From Caenorhabditis remanei (taxonomy: Eukaryota > Nematoda > Chromadorea > Rhabditida > Rhabditidae): a stretch of DNA of 64,000 nucleotides. The notes below the pieces were generated by a model, which was not told the DNA's origin, searched no databases, and worked only from the letters and a program-made list of their open reading frames with translations. Position 1 is the stretch's first letter. Every line of letters begins with the position of its first letter. The translations under genes and the position numbers were made by a program. Shown here in pieces: positions 34,601-46,938 of the stretch. The stretch is taken from positions 6,386,001-6,450,000 of the forward strand of contig NC_071332.1 in the NCBI RefSeq assembly GCF_010183535.1. The letters are read 5' to 3'.

Positions 34601-37600
34601 TCCTCCAAGTCAAGAATTCTTCGAGTTCTTATCTCGACTTCAGGTGGAACTTGATGCACTAGGCTGGCATATTATAACAATGTCGCTTGATGAAAAAGTC
34701 ACAATTGAGGAGATCAAACAGTTTGTGGATAACTGTTCAATTATGTTGTAAGTTGAAGAAATTCATTTTTATTTTGATGATTCAACAGGGTGAAGTTTTC
34801 CAGTGGTGGCCATCAAAATCAACAAGATAAGGATATAGATGACGCTCAGGAGGGATCTAACTTCTTTTTGATCCGAGGAATCGAGAATACAACATCTGAA
34901 GTTATTGACTGGTTGAGACACGAATTCGAGAGAAAACGGATTCTGGTAAAACTTGAAAAACGTTACAAGTTGAACTCTGAAATTTCAGAAAATGCTCTTC
35001 ATAACTCCATACTCCGTTGAAACATTCCACAAACGAATCCAACGATTCCTCTTTCAAATCAACTGGATGGATATAAACGGAGAGGAAAGCCTAACTCTAT
35101 TCCCATTATCCAACTATAACGCAGTTTTGAAAAACTTGACAAAAGACATAAGAATCAAAGACGTGAGCGATTCAATTCAGAATCATCTGATTGACGTCAT
35201 GCTCGACGCCCGAATTCTCAGTTTTTATGAGAAGGTGTCAGATTTGAAAATGTCTGAAAAATATGAACTGGTGAGAGGGAAAACATTTATTGAGCCAGGA
35301 GAGTTGTGCTCAATTTATAAGAAGTAAGTGAATGTTTTTTCAAATAACGGGATGGTTTCAATAGAAAATTTCAGTGGAACTCAAGACTTGGCGGAGCGAA
35401 ACAAGAGAATCAGATGCGACTCTATAATTATATCTCCATCAGATGCTAAAAATATCAACATTATTGAAAAAGTGAACCAAACCAACTACGGTCACGTGGT
35501 GATAGTTGGGAATGACACCTCGAAAGCTTTGGATGCTCTTACAGTAACCACAGAGCTCAACAGACATGTGCTCTATACAACTCAAGGAATCAAGACAATC
35601 GATGAGTGGAGAGATTTGATGAATCGAGTGCTTAGAGATTGTCTTATCGATGGAAAAGAGACAGTTCTAGCACTGAAAGTTACTTCAGATGAATATCTTG
35701 TTGACGCTATTCTGGCTGATGTCACCTGCATTTGCTGTTATAAACTTGTGCCTCCAAGATATTTGACACGATTGATGTTATCTGAATTCGGAGAAAAACA
35801 TACATTGGAAGGAAAAGGAATATGGGAAATGTTAGAAACCAAATTGTCAGCTTTGAAAGTTTCCCTGGTAATGAGGTCATCTAATTTCTCTTGGTTCATG
35901 AACTGTCATCGAATGCTGCTCTCTATGCTCATTCTGATTTGGTGGGGAGATCCGTCGAAGAAAGAACAAGAACAAGAAATCCTCGATGAGTTGCATAACT
36001 CTGAACTATTCTCGAAACAACAAATCGAACAAATAATGAAAGTGATTGATGATCTGGTAGCAATAAAAACATTGAATACGAGAGCTGAAAAGTTGAAAAT
36101 GCTTTCCACAATAATGAAGTTGGCAAAGAAAAAGAGAGAAGAAGTCAGGAAAACCATGACAAAATATGAGAAAGGAATGGAGAAAATGAAGAGAGCAGAG
36201 GAGCAGGTGGCAGGGATGCAAGGGGAACTTTTGAGGTTACAACCACAATTAGTGAGAACTTCTATTGAGACAAGGTAGGCTTAGACGTGAAACAGAGAAA
36301 AAAGTAGATAATTACAGTATGCTTATGAGCACAATTGAGAAGGAGACGATTGATGTTGAAAATGCGAGAGAAGTGGTGGCAGCGAATGAGAATAAGGCGA
36401 ATGAGGCTGCTACCAAGGCCCAGTCTTTGAAGGCGAGTTTTGATCTATAAACTTAAAAATCAAACGTATGATTTGGTTTTCAGGCAGAATCAGAAGCCGA
36501 GTTGGCGTCAGCGATTCCAGCACTCGAATCAGCAGTAGAAGCACTCGAAACCATGACTCAAAGTGATGTATCCTCTCTGAAAACTATGAGATTCCCACCG
36601 TATGCTGTCCGTCTTTGTATGGAAGCTGTTTGTATTCTTCTTGGTGTCAAACCCGCAAAAATAACAAATGAAATAGGAGAAGTTGTAAATGATTATTGGG
36701 TTTCCGGTCAAAAACTTCTATCTGATATTCATTTTCTTGCGAAAATCCGAAGCTTTGCAAGGGATACAATCAGCAAAAAGACAATGAAGTTGATAAGAGA
36801 AAAGTATTTATCGAAAGAGGAATTCGATCCGGAGAATGTGAAACAGTGTTCACTGGCTGCTGAAGGATTGTGCAGATGGGTTCTGGCAATTGATATGTAT
36901 AACCAAATCAGTAAAATAGTGGAACCAAAGAGGGAGAGACTAAGGAAAGCTGAAGTTCTAGTCAAACAACATTTGAAGCAATTGGAAGTAAAGAGAAAGG
37001 CTTTGTTGGTAAGTCATTCCCTCAATTCCCAAAAAACTAACTGTACATTTTCAGAAAGTAACAGAAAAACTGCAAGGATTATCAGATCAATTCAGTCAGA
37101 TGTGCCAGAAAAAACAAGAACTGGAATCCCAGATTTCTAGTTGTGAGATTCGAATGGAAAGAGCTGAGCGGCTGGTTCAAGCATTGAGTGGAGAAAAAGA
37201 TAAATGGAAGAGTAAAATAACAGATATAATGCACGAAGACTCCCTGAGTGTCCCCTATTCTGTGGGGTCAGCATTAGCGTTGCATGTTTTTGGGCAGCTG
37301 CCAATAGACCAGAGACAAGTAGGTTTTGAATAGGGAAATCATTTTAAGAAACAGAGAATTTTCAGAGAGAACTCCGAAAAACCATGAGATCACTATTCCC
37401 AAAACTAGAAGTAACTATTATGTGTGATTTGAAAACTTTGGTTTTGCTAGTTGATGATCCAATTTGTTTCGTGAATGATGACAATCGAGCATTGGAGTTT
37501 TTGGAGTCGAAATTCGAAAAAGTTGTTGTATCGAATCAATGGACAGAGACTGAGCGGCAACAATGTCTTTCTCAAAATTCCGTTTTGCTTTTTGAGATTT

Positions 37601-40416
37601 GTGATGAGAATAAAGGGATGGCCAAAGAAATTGAAGAAGCAGAATATTACAGTCAAATGGAGGATGAAATAGTAAGCGAGATACTAAATTAGGTGTCAAC
37701 TAATTTTTTTCAGATAATAAAAATCGGAAACACTCATCACGAAGTGAATAAAAACTTCCGAGTTTTCTTCCGTATCCGAACTCATGATTCCGGTCTCAAA
37801 GACTCAATAATAATTGATAATCAGTTTAGTGATGGAGAATTGAGACATGATATTTGTGAGAAGATGGGGTCGGCAAACTGGTTTGAGACATTAAATCATT
37901 ACAATGAGATGGTTGAGTCAAGGAATAATGATATAGCTATGATGGAAAGTAAGTCTTTGAACTTTAAACAATTGGACCGTCGTGGTGGTTTTTTTTTCAG
38001 AAACAGAAAACGAAATGTTGGATTTATTAGGAAGATCGAAAGATTTGGATGATGAGAGAGCGATAGATTTATTGGCAGAGGCTAGAAATTTACAATCCTC
38101 GATTACAGCTAGGAATAAAGAAATTGCAGAGGTTTTGTGACTGTAGATTATGATTCTCGAATATAAACTTCCAGATTGAAACATCTCTCCGGGCAATAGA
38201 ACTAAAAATGTCAAACTGTATTGACTACTCGATGAAAGTGATCAGAATGTGTTACTCTCTTCATCTTTTTGACAGATTTTATAGAATTTCTTTAGCTTCG
38301 TTGATTGATGTTGTTCAGACAGTAAGCTTTTGATAATTCTATTATCCTCATGTTAAAATTGTTTCAGAAACTATTCGATAACATCACGGAAATCAATCTT
38401 GATGAGATCAACCATAAAATATCAGAATTATTCTGGAATTTTCTATGCCATCTTCTGGCCTGGGAAGACAAAATGATAGTTCATCATCTTCTGTTTCATA
38501 AGATGAAGTGAGAAACTTCACGCTTAATCTCAGAACATTAAATTTTCAGTTACAAAGTTGAAAAGTTAGAGATGGAAATGAAAGATAGAATCAGTATGGA
38601 TAGTTTTATGAATTTCTCCTCCTTTATATTGAAGACAGAACCAAAACAACTGATCCTTTTGAAGTATGATTCAGAGGTATATACAACTATTCTCCAGTTT
38701 GGGCAGGTTACAAGAAATGCGAATTGGAGAGTTTACACGATACTGGACCATGTTATACTGTAAGTGGTCACCGCTACTGGTATTTGAAAAATGATTATTT
38801 CAGAAAATCGGAAAAACTAGTTGATGAACCGATATGGCTCCTTCTAAATGTCAATAAAAGTGATCAGTTGACTATTGGAAAGCTGAAAACAGTGATGGAG
38901 AAGCTGAAGAATTTTCCAGTTGTTCATTCATCGTTCAGGATTATTGTGGGGTATTCTGATGAGATTGAATGCTCAGATGAAGTGAGGATAAGGGGCGGGA
39001 GTTAAGATTAAGATTTCAGATTCTGGATTCTAGATTCTGAATTTTGTAACCAAGAATCTAGTACCTGAAGTCTGAATTATATTTTCTGAATCCAGCAGTT
39101 AAGTTTGCGAAAAGCAACTAAAATAATTTCCAGCTGATTACCCTCACTTCTCATCGCTTTTATTTCTCCTCTTCCTCATCTTTATCCCAACAAACTCGTC
39201 GGATCCTTGCCAATCTCTCTATCCGAACATCCCTTGACAAATCAGAAGAGAAACAACGTCTTCAAATCATCCGTCTTCTCTCATTTCATTACGGACTGAA
39301 ATTGAGAGGAAAATATGATCCAGAATTCACTGTAATCGTGGATGACGCAGATTTATTGGCAATGATGAAGTTGTACCAGGAATTGAGGAATTTGAGTGAT
39401 CAACCGAATGAAATCCAAGACGTAATGAAAGTGAAATCAAGTGTGATCGAACCAATTTACTATCCAAAAACTCACTGCCCGGTACAAAGAAATATGATGA
39501 GTGCGATGATTCAATGGATAATTGAAATGAATCTTTCGATCCCAGCAGATACTCTTCTCAAAAATCTGATAAGAGAAGACAATCATAATTTTGTAAGTTT
39601 TCTGAAACTGTCTAAAGTGTCTTTATATGATTGTTTAGGAAGACTTTTCCCACTTTATGCAGTCACATGATGAGAGTATTCTATGTGGATTCAATGCTCG
39701 CATCTCAAGAGAATCTCGTTTAGCTCTGGATAAAAATATTGTTTTGAAAATGAAACAATTATTTGAACCAGATGAGAAAAAGTCGGAAGAATCTGGGCAA
39801 AAAATTGAGTGAGTAAACATTTCAGGCATTATTCCGGAAATATTGATAACCTCCTTTTAGATCTCGAAGCTTCCTCTCTGAAATTGAAAACGGAGAACGA
39901 GAACTGGACGCAAGAAAAGTGAATAATCTCACCGAACTTGTAGCCTATCTGAAAATGCAATTTTGTCTGAAATACAAACTTGCAATCGCAGAAGTTAGTT
40001 TTCAGAGAATTGATCTAATGTTTCATTTTGTGTTCCAGGTTACTGTAACAGCAGAATTTGTGAATGACAACTATGAACTACCGAAACTGGGTTCGGACTC
40101 TGACGTTCCCATGGTGAAATTATCACATTGTGTTTTATTTTCTGCTCATTTTTTCCAAGGAGAAATTAGAGTAAGTTAAATAATCTAGAAGGCAATTGTT
40201 CTGTAATTTCCAGGAACTTCACAACCGCCAGAACCAGTTCGTGACAGTCCTTCTGAAGAGTTCAAAACGAACAGGAGCTGGAAACCCTCGAAGTCTTCCA
40301 CTAATCTGTCCATCTACTCAGAATAGTGTTGCACAGATACCATTCCATTCCCAGTTTCCAATTGCTCATTGGCATCTTCGAGGTGTTTTTGTGACCTCGG
40401 CGAGATGTATTTGAAA
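28677..40416 (+). CDS. dhc-3: Divergent dynein heavy chain (DHC-3-like)
   Basis: About 37 exons can be followed with GT/AG signals, giving about 3,270 codons against 4,100-4,600 in motor dyneins. The N-terminal tail and linker are long and helical. The AAA1 region (about 32670-33095; ARYEYEVQGI…FNGKVPGIDVHLARQIAGALGKPF) lacks the GPAGTGKT loop and the acidic Walker B. AAA2 (33518-33965) keeps CGASLTGKS and WIVIDG. At AAA4 only GNDTSKA remains. The stalk is well preserved: a coiled coil from about 36100, the microtubule-binding tip with MRFPPYAVRLCMEAVCILLG, and a returning coiled coil (RKAEVLVKQHLKQLEVKRKA…). The C-terminal region extends to 40416. Without AAA1 ATPase it should not walk like a standard dynein. 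The identity rests on the family pattern and on position next to eat-6 and the lectins, as in C. elegans. One intron (36433-36483) appears to use a GC donor. Confidence 0.85.
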
Positions 40417-40639
40417 TGAAAGTTTATTTCGGTTTAAAAAAGATGCCAACGACAATTGAAAGCGTCTTATTGGTAAGCTGAGAACATACTGATTTCAAAC
40501 AATTCATGAGTGGCCAGTTTTAATCGTATGTAACAGTTATATAGTTTAATTAGATAGAAAAACGTTGGTTCAATTGAAATCGCAAGCACATTTTCATATC
40601 ACTCTCAGGAATAAGGGGGAATAATCATACATCGCATTT

Positions 40640-41256
40640 TCAAATCCCGTTGATATGACATATGAACGACGTAACAATCAAAATAGATCCTGTCATCACC
40701 AGATACTTATCGATATTATCCAAATCACCGTACGTCCACATTATAATAAAGAAAGTGGTGATTGGCATATACTTTAAAACAACGGAACGGACAGTCAGAC
40801 GTCTCTGAAAAATATTACGGTGGTCAATAATAAAGTTAGTGAATTGGGTAAAAATAGCATTTGAATAAATTGGTTTCTCTTCTCAATCCATGAGAATCAC
40901 CACTTCCACAAATGATTGTCGTACTTCATCTGTCTTCAAAAAAGGGTCATACAGAGAAAAAAAAACGTACGATGTGCTGTTCCGGTTCTGCTGGTTCATT
41001 TTTTGTAACATCTTCTTCTTCTATTTCTTGACTGTAGGTGCCAATAACTTCTTTTGCAGATTTCTCTCCGTAGTTCTTCGATGAACTGCCAATCAATACT
41101 AAAAACGATTGATGTATATAAATCTTCAAGAATTGATCACTTACACCAGGTCGATTCATCAATAGGCACCTCCATAAATTCGTTATCATTGGGGTTCGAT
41201 ACTTCTTCGTTATCTGATTTTCCGTCTACTTGATTTTGTTTCTCCTGTGAAGTCAT
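40640..41256 (-). CDS. Small acidic protein with C-terminal membrane segments
   Basis: Exons 41256-41145, 41098-40971 and 40804-40640 join in phase to 134 residues plus stop. The first 80 residues are very acidic and polar (SDNEEVSNPNDNEF…, SQEIEEEDVTKNEPAEPEQ). The last exon is basic and then hydrophobic (RRLTVRSVVLKYMPITTFFIIMWTYG, then YLVMTGSILIVTSFICHI), giving two likely membrane spans. It converges on the dynein gene, with 224 bp between stop codons. I do not recognise the protein. Good donors and acceptors and phase agreement support it as a real gene. Confidence 0.55.
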
Positions 41257-43116
41257 CTTACTGGAAAACCAATAAATAAAACATTTTATCAAGGAAAGGA
41301 TATACTTGAAAAATGTCTGAATATTATTGAACACTCAATTCGATCAAGGGATCTAATTGAAGTTGGTCACCTCAAAAATTGATGTAACAAGATTGGAAAA
41401 GCTTTTTTTTGCATTTGAATATGTATTCAGGCAGTTTTGGAGTTTTTTAGTTAACTTCTGAACGATTTATTAAATTTTAAAGTTATTTCAGAATACTGTT
41501 GTTCTTCTTCGAGCATAGGCTAGCTGTGCAAGGAACTTATAAGTGCAGTAGAAAAGTCGATATAGCCTTCAATTCAATGGGGGTGTGTTTGCACAAAGTG
41601 CACACAAAATGACGACAACTGCTCTGAAGGCGGTCACTACAGCAATTACTTGAGAACAAACCATCTCGATTCACAGATGACAGCGAGCAGAAAAGCACGG
41701 TGGAGCACTCAGGCTTTTGTGTCGGAAAATATAGTTTTTTTTTCAGAATTTAGGTCTGAAAAATAAGAATATCTTAAAAATTGATGGAAGAGAAATTGGA
41801 ATATGGCTAGATTTCTATATGAAAATGAAGAAGGTCAACTGGTTAGTTTTTGGAAAGATGGTACTAGGACTTACAGTACCGTGCAGTAAGATATGCAAGT
41901 CGGCCTGTTTCAGTTGAAAAATATCAACTTTGAGAGGGTGATTGTCTTAAAAAGTAAATTATGTATAAACCATACAGAACAGAGGTCGAGCTTCATTTTT
42001 GTAGTTTACAACTTTATTGTACGAGCACTCTCTAGCAAGTTACAGACCAGCGAATATATTTTTCTCAAATTAACACATTTCAGTGTTAAATAGAGTGATT
42101 TTCGAACTGTCTTCTAAAAATGACCATAACTCTCTAGGGATACAAAAAGTTGTCATCTACAAAAATGAGCCTCTACCTTTGTTCTGTATGGTTTATGGAA
42201 AATTTGCTTTGTGGGACAATCAGTTTTATTATAACACACTCTCCAAGGTGGGCATTCTCAACTGAAAAATACGAAATATGATATTTTTGTATATAGATCT
42301 AATGGCTTTGATATATCGCGGAACCATCGTTTTAGTCGGTTCAAACTTGGGAAGTTTTGATTCGGCCAGCTCTATTTCTATTAATTCTATATTGATCAGT
42401 TCTAATTAGGAGCATCATCGATATCGATAAAGAAAATAAAGACACGTGATGATTACTGTAGTTCATAACGTTAAAAAAAAAGTATTCAAGTCAGACCACT
42501 TGGAGTGGAAGAACCCGAAGACCACGACGATGATTACAACGTGCCATATCAAATCGATAATTCGGATCCTAAACTCCGTTTTTCAATGGATATCAGCTGA
42601 ATGAGAGTCAGGGTCGAATGAATTCTTGCTTAGAAGCTATATGATTATATCACTAGTGTTCTCCTCATGTTTATTCCGAATTACAATAAATTGCCGTTGT
42701 TCTTTGTCTCTCTTTTCTCCGAATTCCGTTACATGAAAAAGACATCTGTCAATTGACCTTTCGGCGTATTTTCCCAGGAAACAAGTGCAACTTTGAAATT
42801 TATGATCCCGCGTAATGTGTGGCTGTGCGATGCAGCGCGCTTGCAAATTAAATTTTTATTCAAAAATATATTTTTTTGTTTTTCTTTTTTTTTCTGTTTT
42901 TCAGTTAATTGGTATACAAAATCCACATTTCTTTCTTTTCTAATGATTTCCACTTTGGTTTCTGTCCAAAAAGCTTTCTTTTCGTTGGAAATTTTGCAAA
43001 ATAAAATGAAAAAAAGGAGTTTGTTTTCAATAACCCAATTTTCGAGAATCGTAATTCGCATGTTACCCTTTTTCCCAGCTTCTTTCTTCTTTCTATAACA
43101 GTTAGTTTCTTTCAGC
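41257..43116. other. Intergenic interval upstream of two divergent genes
   Basis: Apart from the foldback element at 41885-42285, I see no genes. Short ORFs here lack splice support and are AT-rich noise. The right part (42780-43100, T-rich and pyrimidine-rich) leads to the acceptor TTAGTTTCTTTCAG just before the first start codon of the coiled-coil gene. Confidence 0.4.
41885..42285. mobile_element. Imperfect foldback (MITE-like) element
   Basis: Sequence from about 41900-42050 (…AAACCATACAGAACA…CATTTTTGTAG…ACAACTTTATTGTA…CTCTCTAG) is repeated in reverse at about 42115-42265. The repeat runs outward through TTTCAGTTGA. The arms are diverged and carry small indels, so this is an old insertion. 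It lies in the 1.8-kb gene-free interval between 41257 and 43116, which otherwise shows no genes. Confidence 0.6.
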
Positions 43117-44181
43117 ATGCTCAAATTTATCAACAATCTAGCATGTATGAATAAAAAACCGAAAAACAAATTGGCACTGACAGCCGGACCGTCGGAAAGC
43201 GCCTCGTCTACAATCGAAATATCGCCCAGGACGACTTCAGAAGATGTCATTGATGAGACACTCAATCAGAGTGTTGCTATTCCGGTATTTTAATTTTGAA
43301 GCTTGAAATTGAACTAAATAATTAATTTTTAGGAAGGACCTCTTCTGAATACGTCACACTTCATGTCGAATATTCTCTCCGATGTCTCGTACGATGCCGC
43401 TGCATTTCAGAATCGCGCGACACCAATTGATTTTTGTACTAGAGAAGTGAAAGCGGACGATGATGTTCTCAGTGAGTGGAAACTCCTATTTCAAACACAA
43501 TAAATTATTTTTCAGGTATACCGAGTCGCCGGCGCAGTGTCAACACCCTCACACCATCTCCCATTCCAGAAGAAACCGAAGACAATCTCACCGATAAAAA
43601 TGCCACGTACTCGCCCGATAATCTCACGAAAAACACAATCTTCGAGCCTCGTAACCGTCATTGTACTCCGCGTCTCATAAAAGTTCGAAAGGTTAGTAGT
43701 CCATATTTTAATCATTTCTTATCAATATTTACTCGATGAAAACCAAACTTAAGCGAATAATAACATATTTCGAACGAAAAATTCAGCACGCTCGTGTATA
43801 CAATGGCAACGAATCGATAGCCAGCGCATCGTCATCGTCTGCATCATCGAGTAACGGAGAAAATCATCGGATTGATGTAAGTTAACTTTATTTATTTTTT
43901 TTGTTGGTTTTCAATTTAAATTGAATTATTTCAGAGCGTACGTGCTCGTGCTTCAAAATCAGCGATCAGTCAACAGCTGAAACTACGACTTACTCCAGTT
44001 ATCGGCGGATCGCTTCGCCCGATTCGTGCAAAGTAACTCAAACTTGAAATACTGGAATCAATTCAATAATTTTAAATTTCTAGACGCCACAGTGTCGCAT
44101 TCGATGGAAACAGCACCTTCACAGCATTGGACAGACGGCGTTCGGAGCTCGATAGAAGTCATTTTCACGAACGTCTTTCTT
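43117..44181 (+). CDS. Coiled-coil protein gene: N-terminal module 1 (six exons, longest isoform)
   Basis: Exons 43117-43284, 43333-43471, 43516-43691, 43787-43876, 43935-44032 and 44084-44181 encode a Ser/Thr/Pro-rich, probably unstructured N-terminus (e.g. TLTPSPIPEETEDN, SIASASSSSASSSNG). It carries basic stretches (RARASKSAISQQLKLRL; RRRSELDRS). The module ends in phase 1, which fits the acceptor at 51355. Joined onward through 51355-51915 and 60704-62269 it gives exactly 799 codons including the stop. I do not recognise the family. Many SP/TP sites suggest phosphorylation; that is inference. Confidence 0.65.
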
Positions 44182-45416
44182 GTAAGTTTTGCCGAGCACT
44201 AATATTATATTTACGTGCTTTTCAAAGAGGTTACATGATGTATGTTTGAATAACAATAACCGGGAAGCTCCTCATGTTTACATTTGATAATAATGAGGTC
44301 GGTGAAGGGGCAGAGTAGCCACTCTTTGTATCGTAATCTCCGATTGGATAATCGGAGGTGAGCGCCAGCATGTGTTGGTAGCCGACCAAAACTAAACGTC
44401 CAATTTTCATACATATTTATATCTTTTACAAGACAAAAAGTTAGTGTTGTTCCAACTGAAGGTCTCGTATTACAATAGACACACCTGATGTTTCTATTAA
44501 ATTCACATCAGGGGCCAACAACTCCCCGTCAGGTGTGTGTTAGTGCACTTTTATTCAATCAAGAGAGGGAACCTCTCTTCTGCTTCTATCTCTTTTATAT
44601 CTGCTGGTCATTTTTCGATACATCGCCTGTCGCGGTCATTTATCAGCGCTTGTCAGCCTATTGTCCGGTCACTCGAGCCGTCTGCTCCTCCTTGGTTGTG
44701 CTCTCGGACCTCCTTAGATCTCACCTTTCCTTTCTTTTTCTTCTTCTTAATGTTTCCATTGTCTCCGTCTTCCCTCACTTTGGTTTTTGCCCTATGTTTC
44801 TAGTTGTTTCTCTTTCAAAAACCGAAAAGCAAATCTCTGGATTAATATCAACTTTATATTCTGTATTACCCACCAGATGTTTTGTATCGTTGACATCGCC
44901 CATCATAATGTGTTATGAATGTGGAACAAAAAGTTGTATAGAATGCATTGAAAATGTGCCCACAATTTCTGTAACGTCATCTTCACTTGTTTCTCACATC
45001 TTCTTCAATTCTCATGGCGCCACAACCACCTGTCCAATCCATCCCATCTGCCGGACTTTTCGCGCCTCCTTTTTTTTGAATTTGATTACGATTCTCGTCT
45101 CGATCCGCGCAATGTGAATATCCGTCTCTAGATATACTCTCGTTAGTTTTCTTTACCCGTAACATTCAAGTTAGTCTAGCTCAATGAAAATTTTCCCGAC
45201 AAAATCCATCAAGTGAGTTCCATCAATATCTGTCACTAGTGTAAAACATCACTAAGTATCAATACATGCGTTGGTTTTTTCTGTTTTCTGCAGAACATCT
45301 CTCTGTTTCTCATTTCGAAAAACCTTTCTGTTCAACTCTATTCTTCTCCGCTCGTTCTTCTTCTCCAGGTATCATTGTTGTTCATCGAATTCCAGATCTT
45401 GCCGTAATTAAACAAA
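44182..45416. other. Intron/promoter region before module 2
   Basis: No supported exon. Pyrimidine-rich stretches (44700-44760) and scattered ORFs without splice context. The end carries CTTCTCCAG (about 45369), a possible 5'UTR or trans-splice acceptor for the start at 45417. Confidence 0.35.
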
Positions 45417-46217
45417 ATGAGCAGTGAACGTGTGTCAACTGGTTCACTTGGTGAACGCCTGATGCTTCGAACACGAAGTACGGGCGGATCTGTTAGGGAA
45501 ACATTGTCTAAAGCGCTTCGATCAACGCTGGGTAGAACATCTTCTGTAGAGAGGAAGGCTCTCCCGGATTATCCAAAATATGGAACTGCGCTGACTTCGA
45601 CGACATCAACGGCGTCATCACCGAAGGATGGTAGCTCGGATAGTGGAGATGGGGATTCACCGAGACATCGGAAGTATTCGAGCAAGGTAAGCTCAACAGA
45701 ATTAGTTTTCGCAGTTTTTAACAAACGTTCTTTTAGGATTGCGCTCGAATCTACTTCAGCAATACTAGCAGTGAATATTCTTCCCGTTCAAATTCCAGTA
45801 CTCCACGTCGAATTCGTCACACAACTTCGTCTTCTGGATACGGCAGTCTCAGTCATCTTCCTCCAATCGTTCATCGGAAAAGTCAAGATCCTTTGAACTC
45901 TCTGATGTCGCAAAGCATGTATGTGCAGTCCGCTGGAGTTCTCAACGAAGAAAGGAAGCCAACATCTTTGTCGCAAAGAAGACTTTACTACGAGGATTCT
46001 ACGGAAACCTACATACCGTCCTCGCCGAGTTTAACAACTCTAAAAGATTTTATGATGACCAACGAAGATGACACGTTTGAAGACGATTTCGATTATGATA
46101 ACGATGATGTCAAATCAGTGATTTCTTCTGCGTCAACCAGTCGACTATTCTCCGTAGACTGCAGAATGTCAAAGTATCAGAAGAATCATTCACTCCGTCA
46201 GTTTTTGAATTCTCCAG
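45417..46217 (+). CDS. Coiled-coil protein gene: alternative first module 2
   Basis: Exon 45417-45686 starts with ATG (MSSERVSTGSLGERLMLRTR…) after a non-coding acceptor. It is followed by exon 45737-46217, Ser-rich with an acidic patch (NEDDTFEDDFDYDNDDVK). The exons total 90 codons plus 160 codons and 1 nt, that is phase 1 at the donor CCAG|GTATAC. This is the same phase as modules 1, 3 and 4, so all four can splice to 51355. The content is again low-complexity Ser/Arg, typical of disordered cytoskeletal adaptors. Confidence 0.6.
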
Positions 46218-46880
46218 GTATACTTGTGTGACTTTTGACTTCTAACTCCTCCAACTAGAACTATTAAACCGAACTGCTTCGTACTTTTTCTACGACCTCC
46301 TGTACTATTCTCTTCTCTCCTGATGACAAGTTATCCAAATTGCTTGTCTTTGTGAAGTTTCTTACCGAGAGAGCAATTCCCAGTGGATTTATTGTGTCCT
46401 CAAGTCGTTGATGCCTCTTTCTTTCTTCTTTGCGCTCAAGTGCGTGCGAAGCACACGTTCATTATAATTTTCTGACAAATGGCTGCTCATAACGTGTCGT
46501 CGGCGCGCTCTTGGTTGTGTGTGGTCGCCGACGACGAGACCCCTGAAGCAGGCGTCGTTCCCTCCGGATTTCATGCGTTATCTCTGTGGGTTCAGTGGGG
46601 TCCCCTCCACTCTAATGAGTTAAAGAGAGGACACAAAAAACGAAGCACTTCTCTCGGAGAAGGATCCGAGCGGAGAAGCACAAGTTGAATTATGATAGAC
46701 CGATTGAAACGTGTGCAGTAGAAAGAAAAGAGGAACGAAGTGGAAGCCACACCCCTCATGTTGGTGCTCAACGACTCTAACAAAGTAGTTCTTTTATCTG
46801 ACATACCCATTCCCGATTCAAATTGTTGTATTCTCTTGTGATGCTTTGATCGTATTCTATCATCTGAATTGATATCCAAG

Positions 46881-46938
46881 ATGTTGCAACCACCGTCTCC
46901 TCGATCGGGCAAGAAGAGTATTATCAAGAGTGTAACTG
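46881..46938 (+). CDS. Coiled-coil protein gene: alternative first exon 3 (short)
   Basis: An ATG opens 19 codons plus 1 nt (MLQPPSPRSGKKSIIKSVT) ending at GTAGGT. Phase 1 matches the 51355 acceptor. The basic, Pro-rich content resembles the other N-termini. It is short, so the evidence is the phase and the donor only. Confidence 0.45.
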
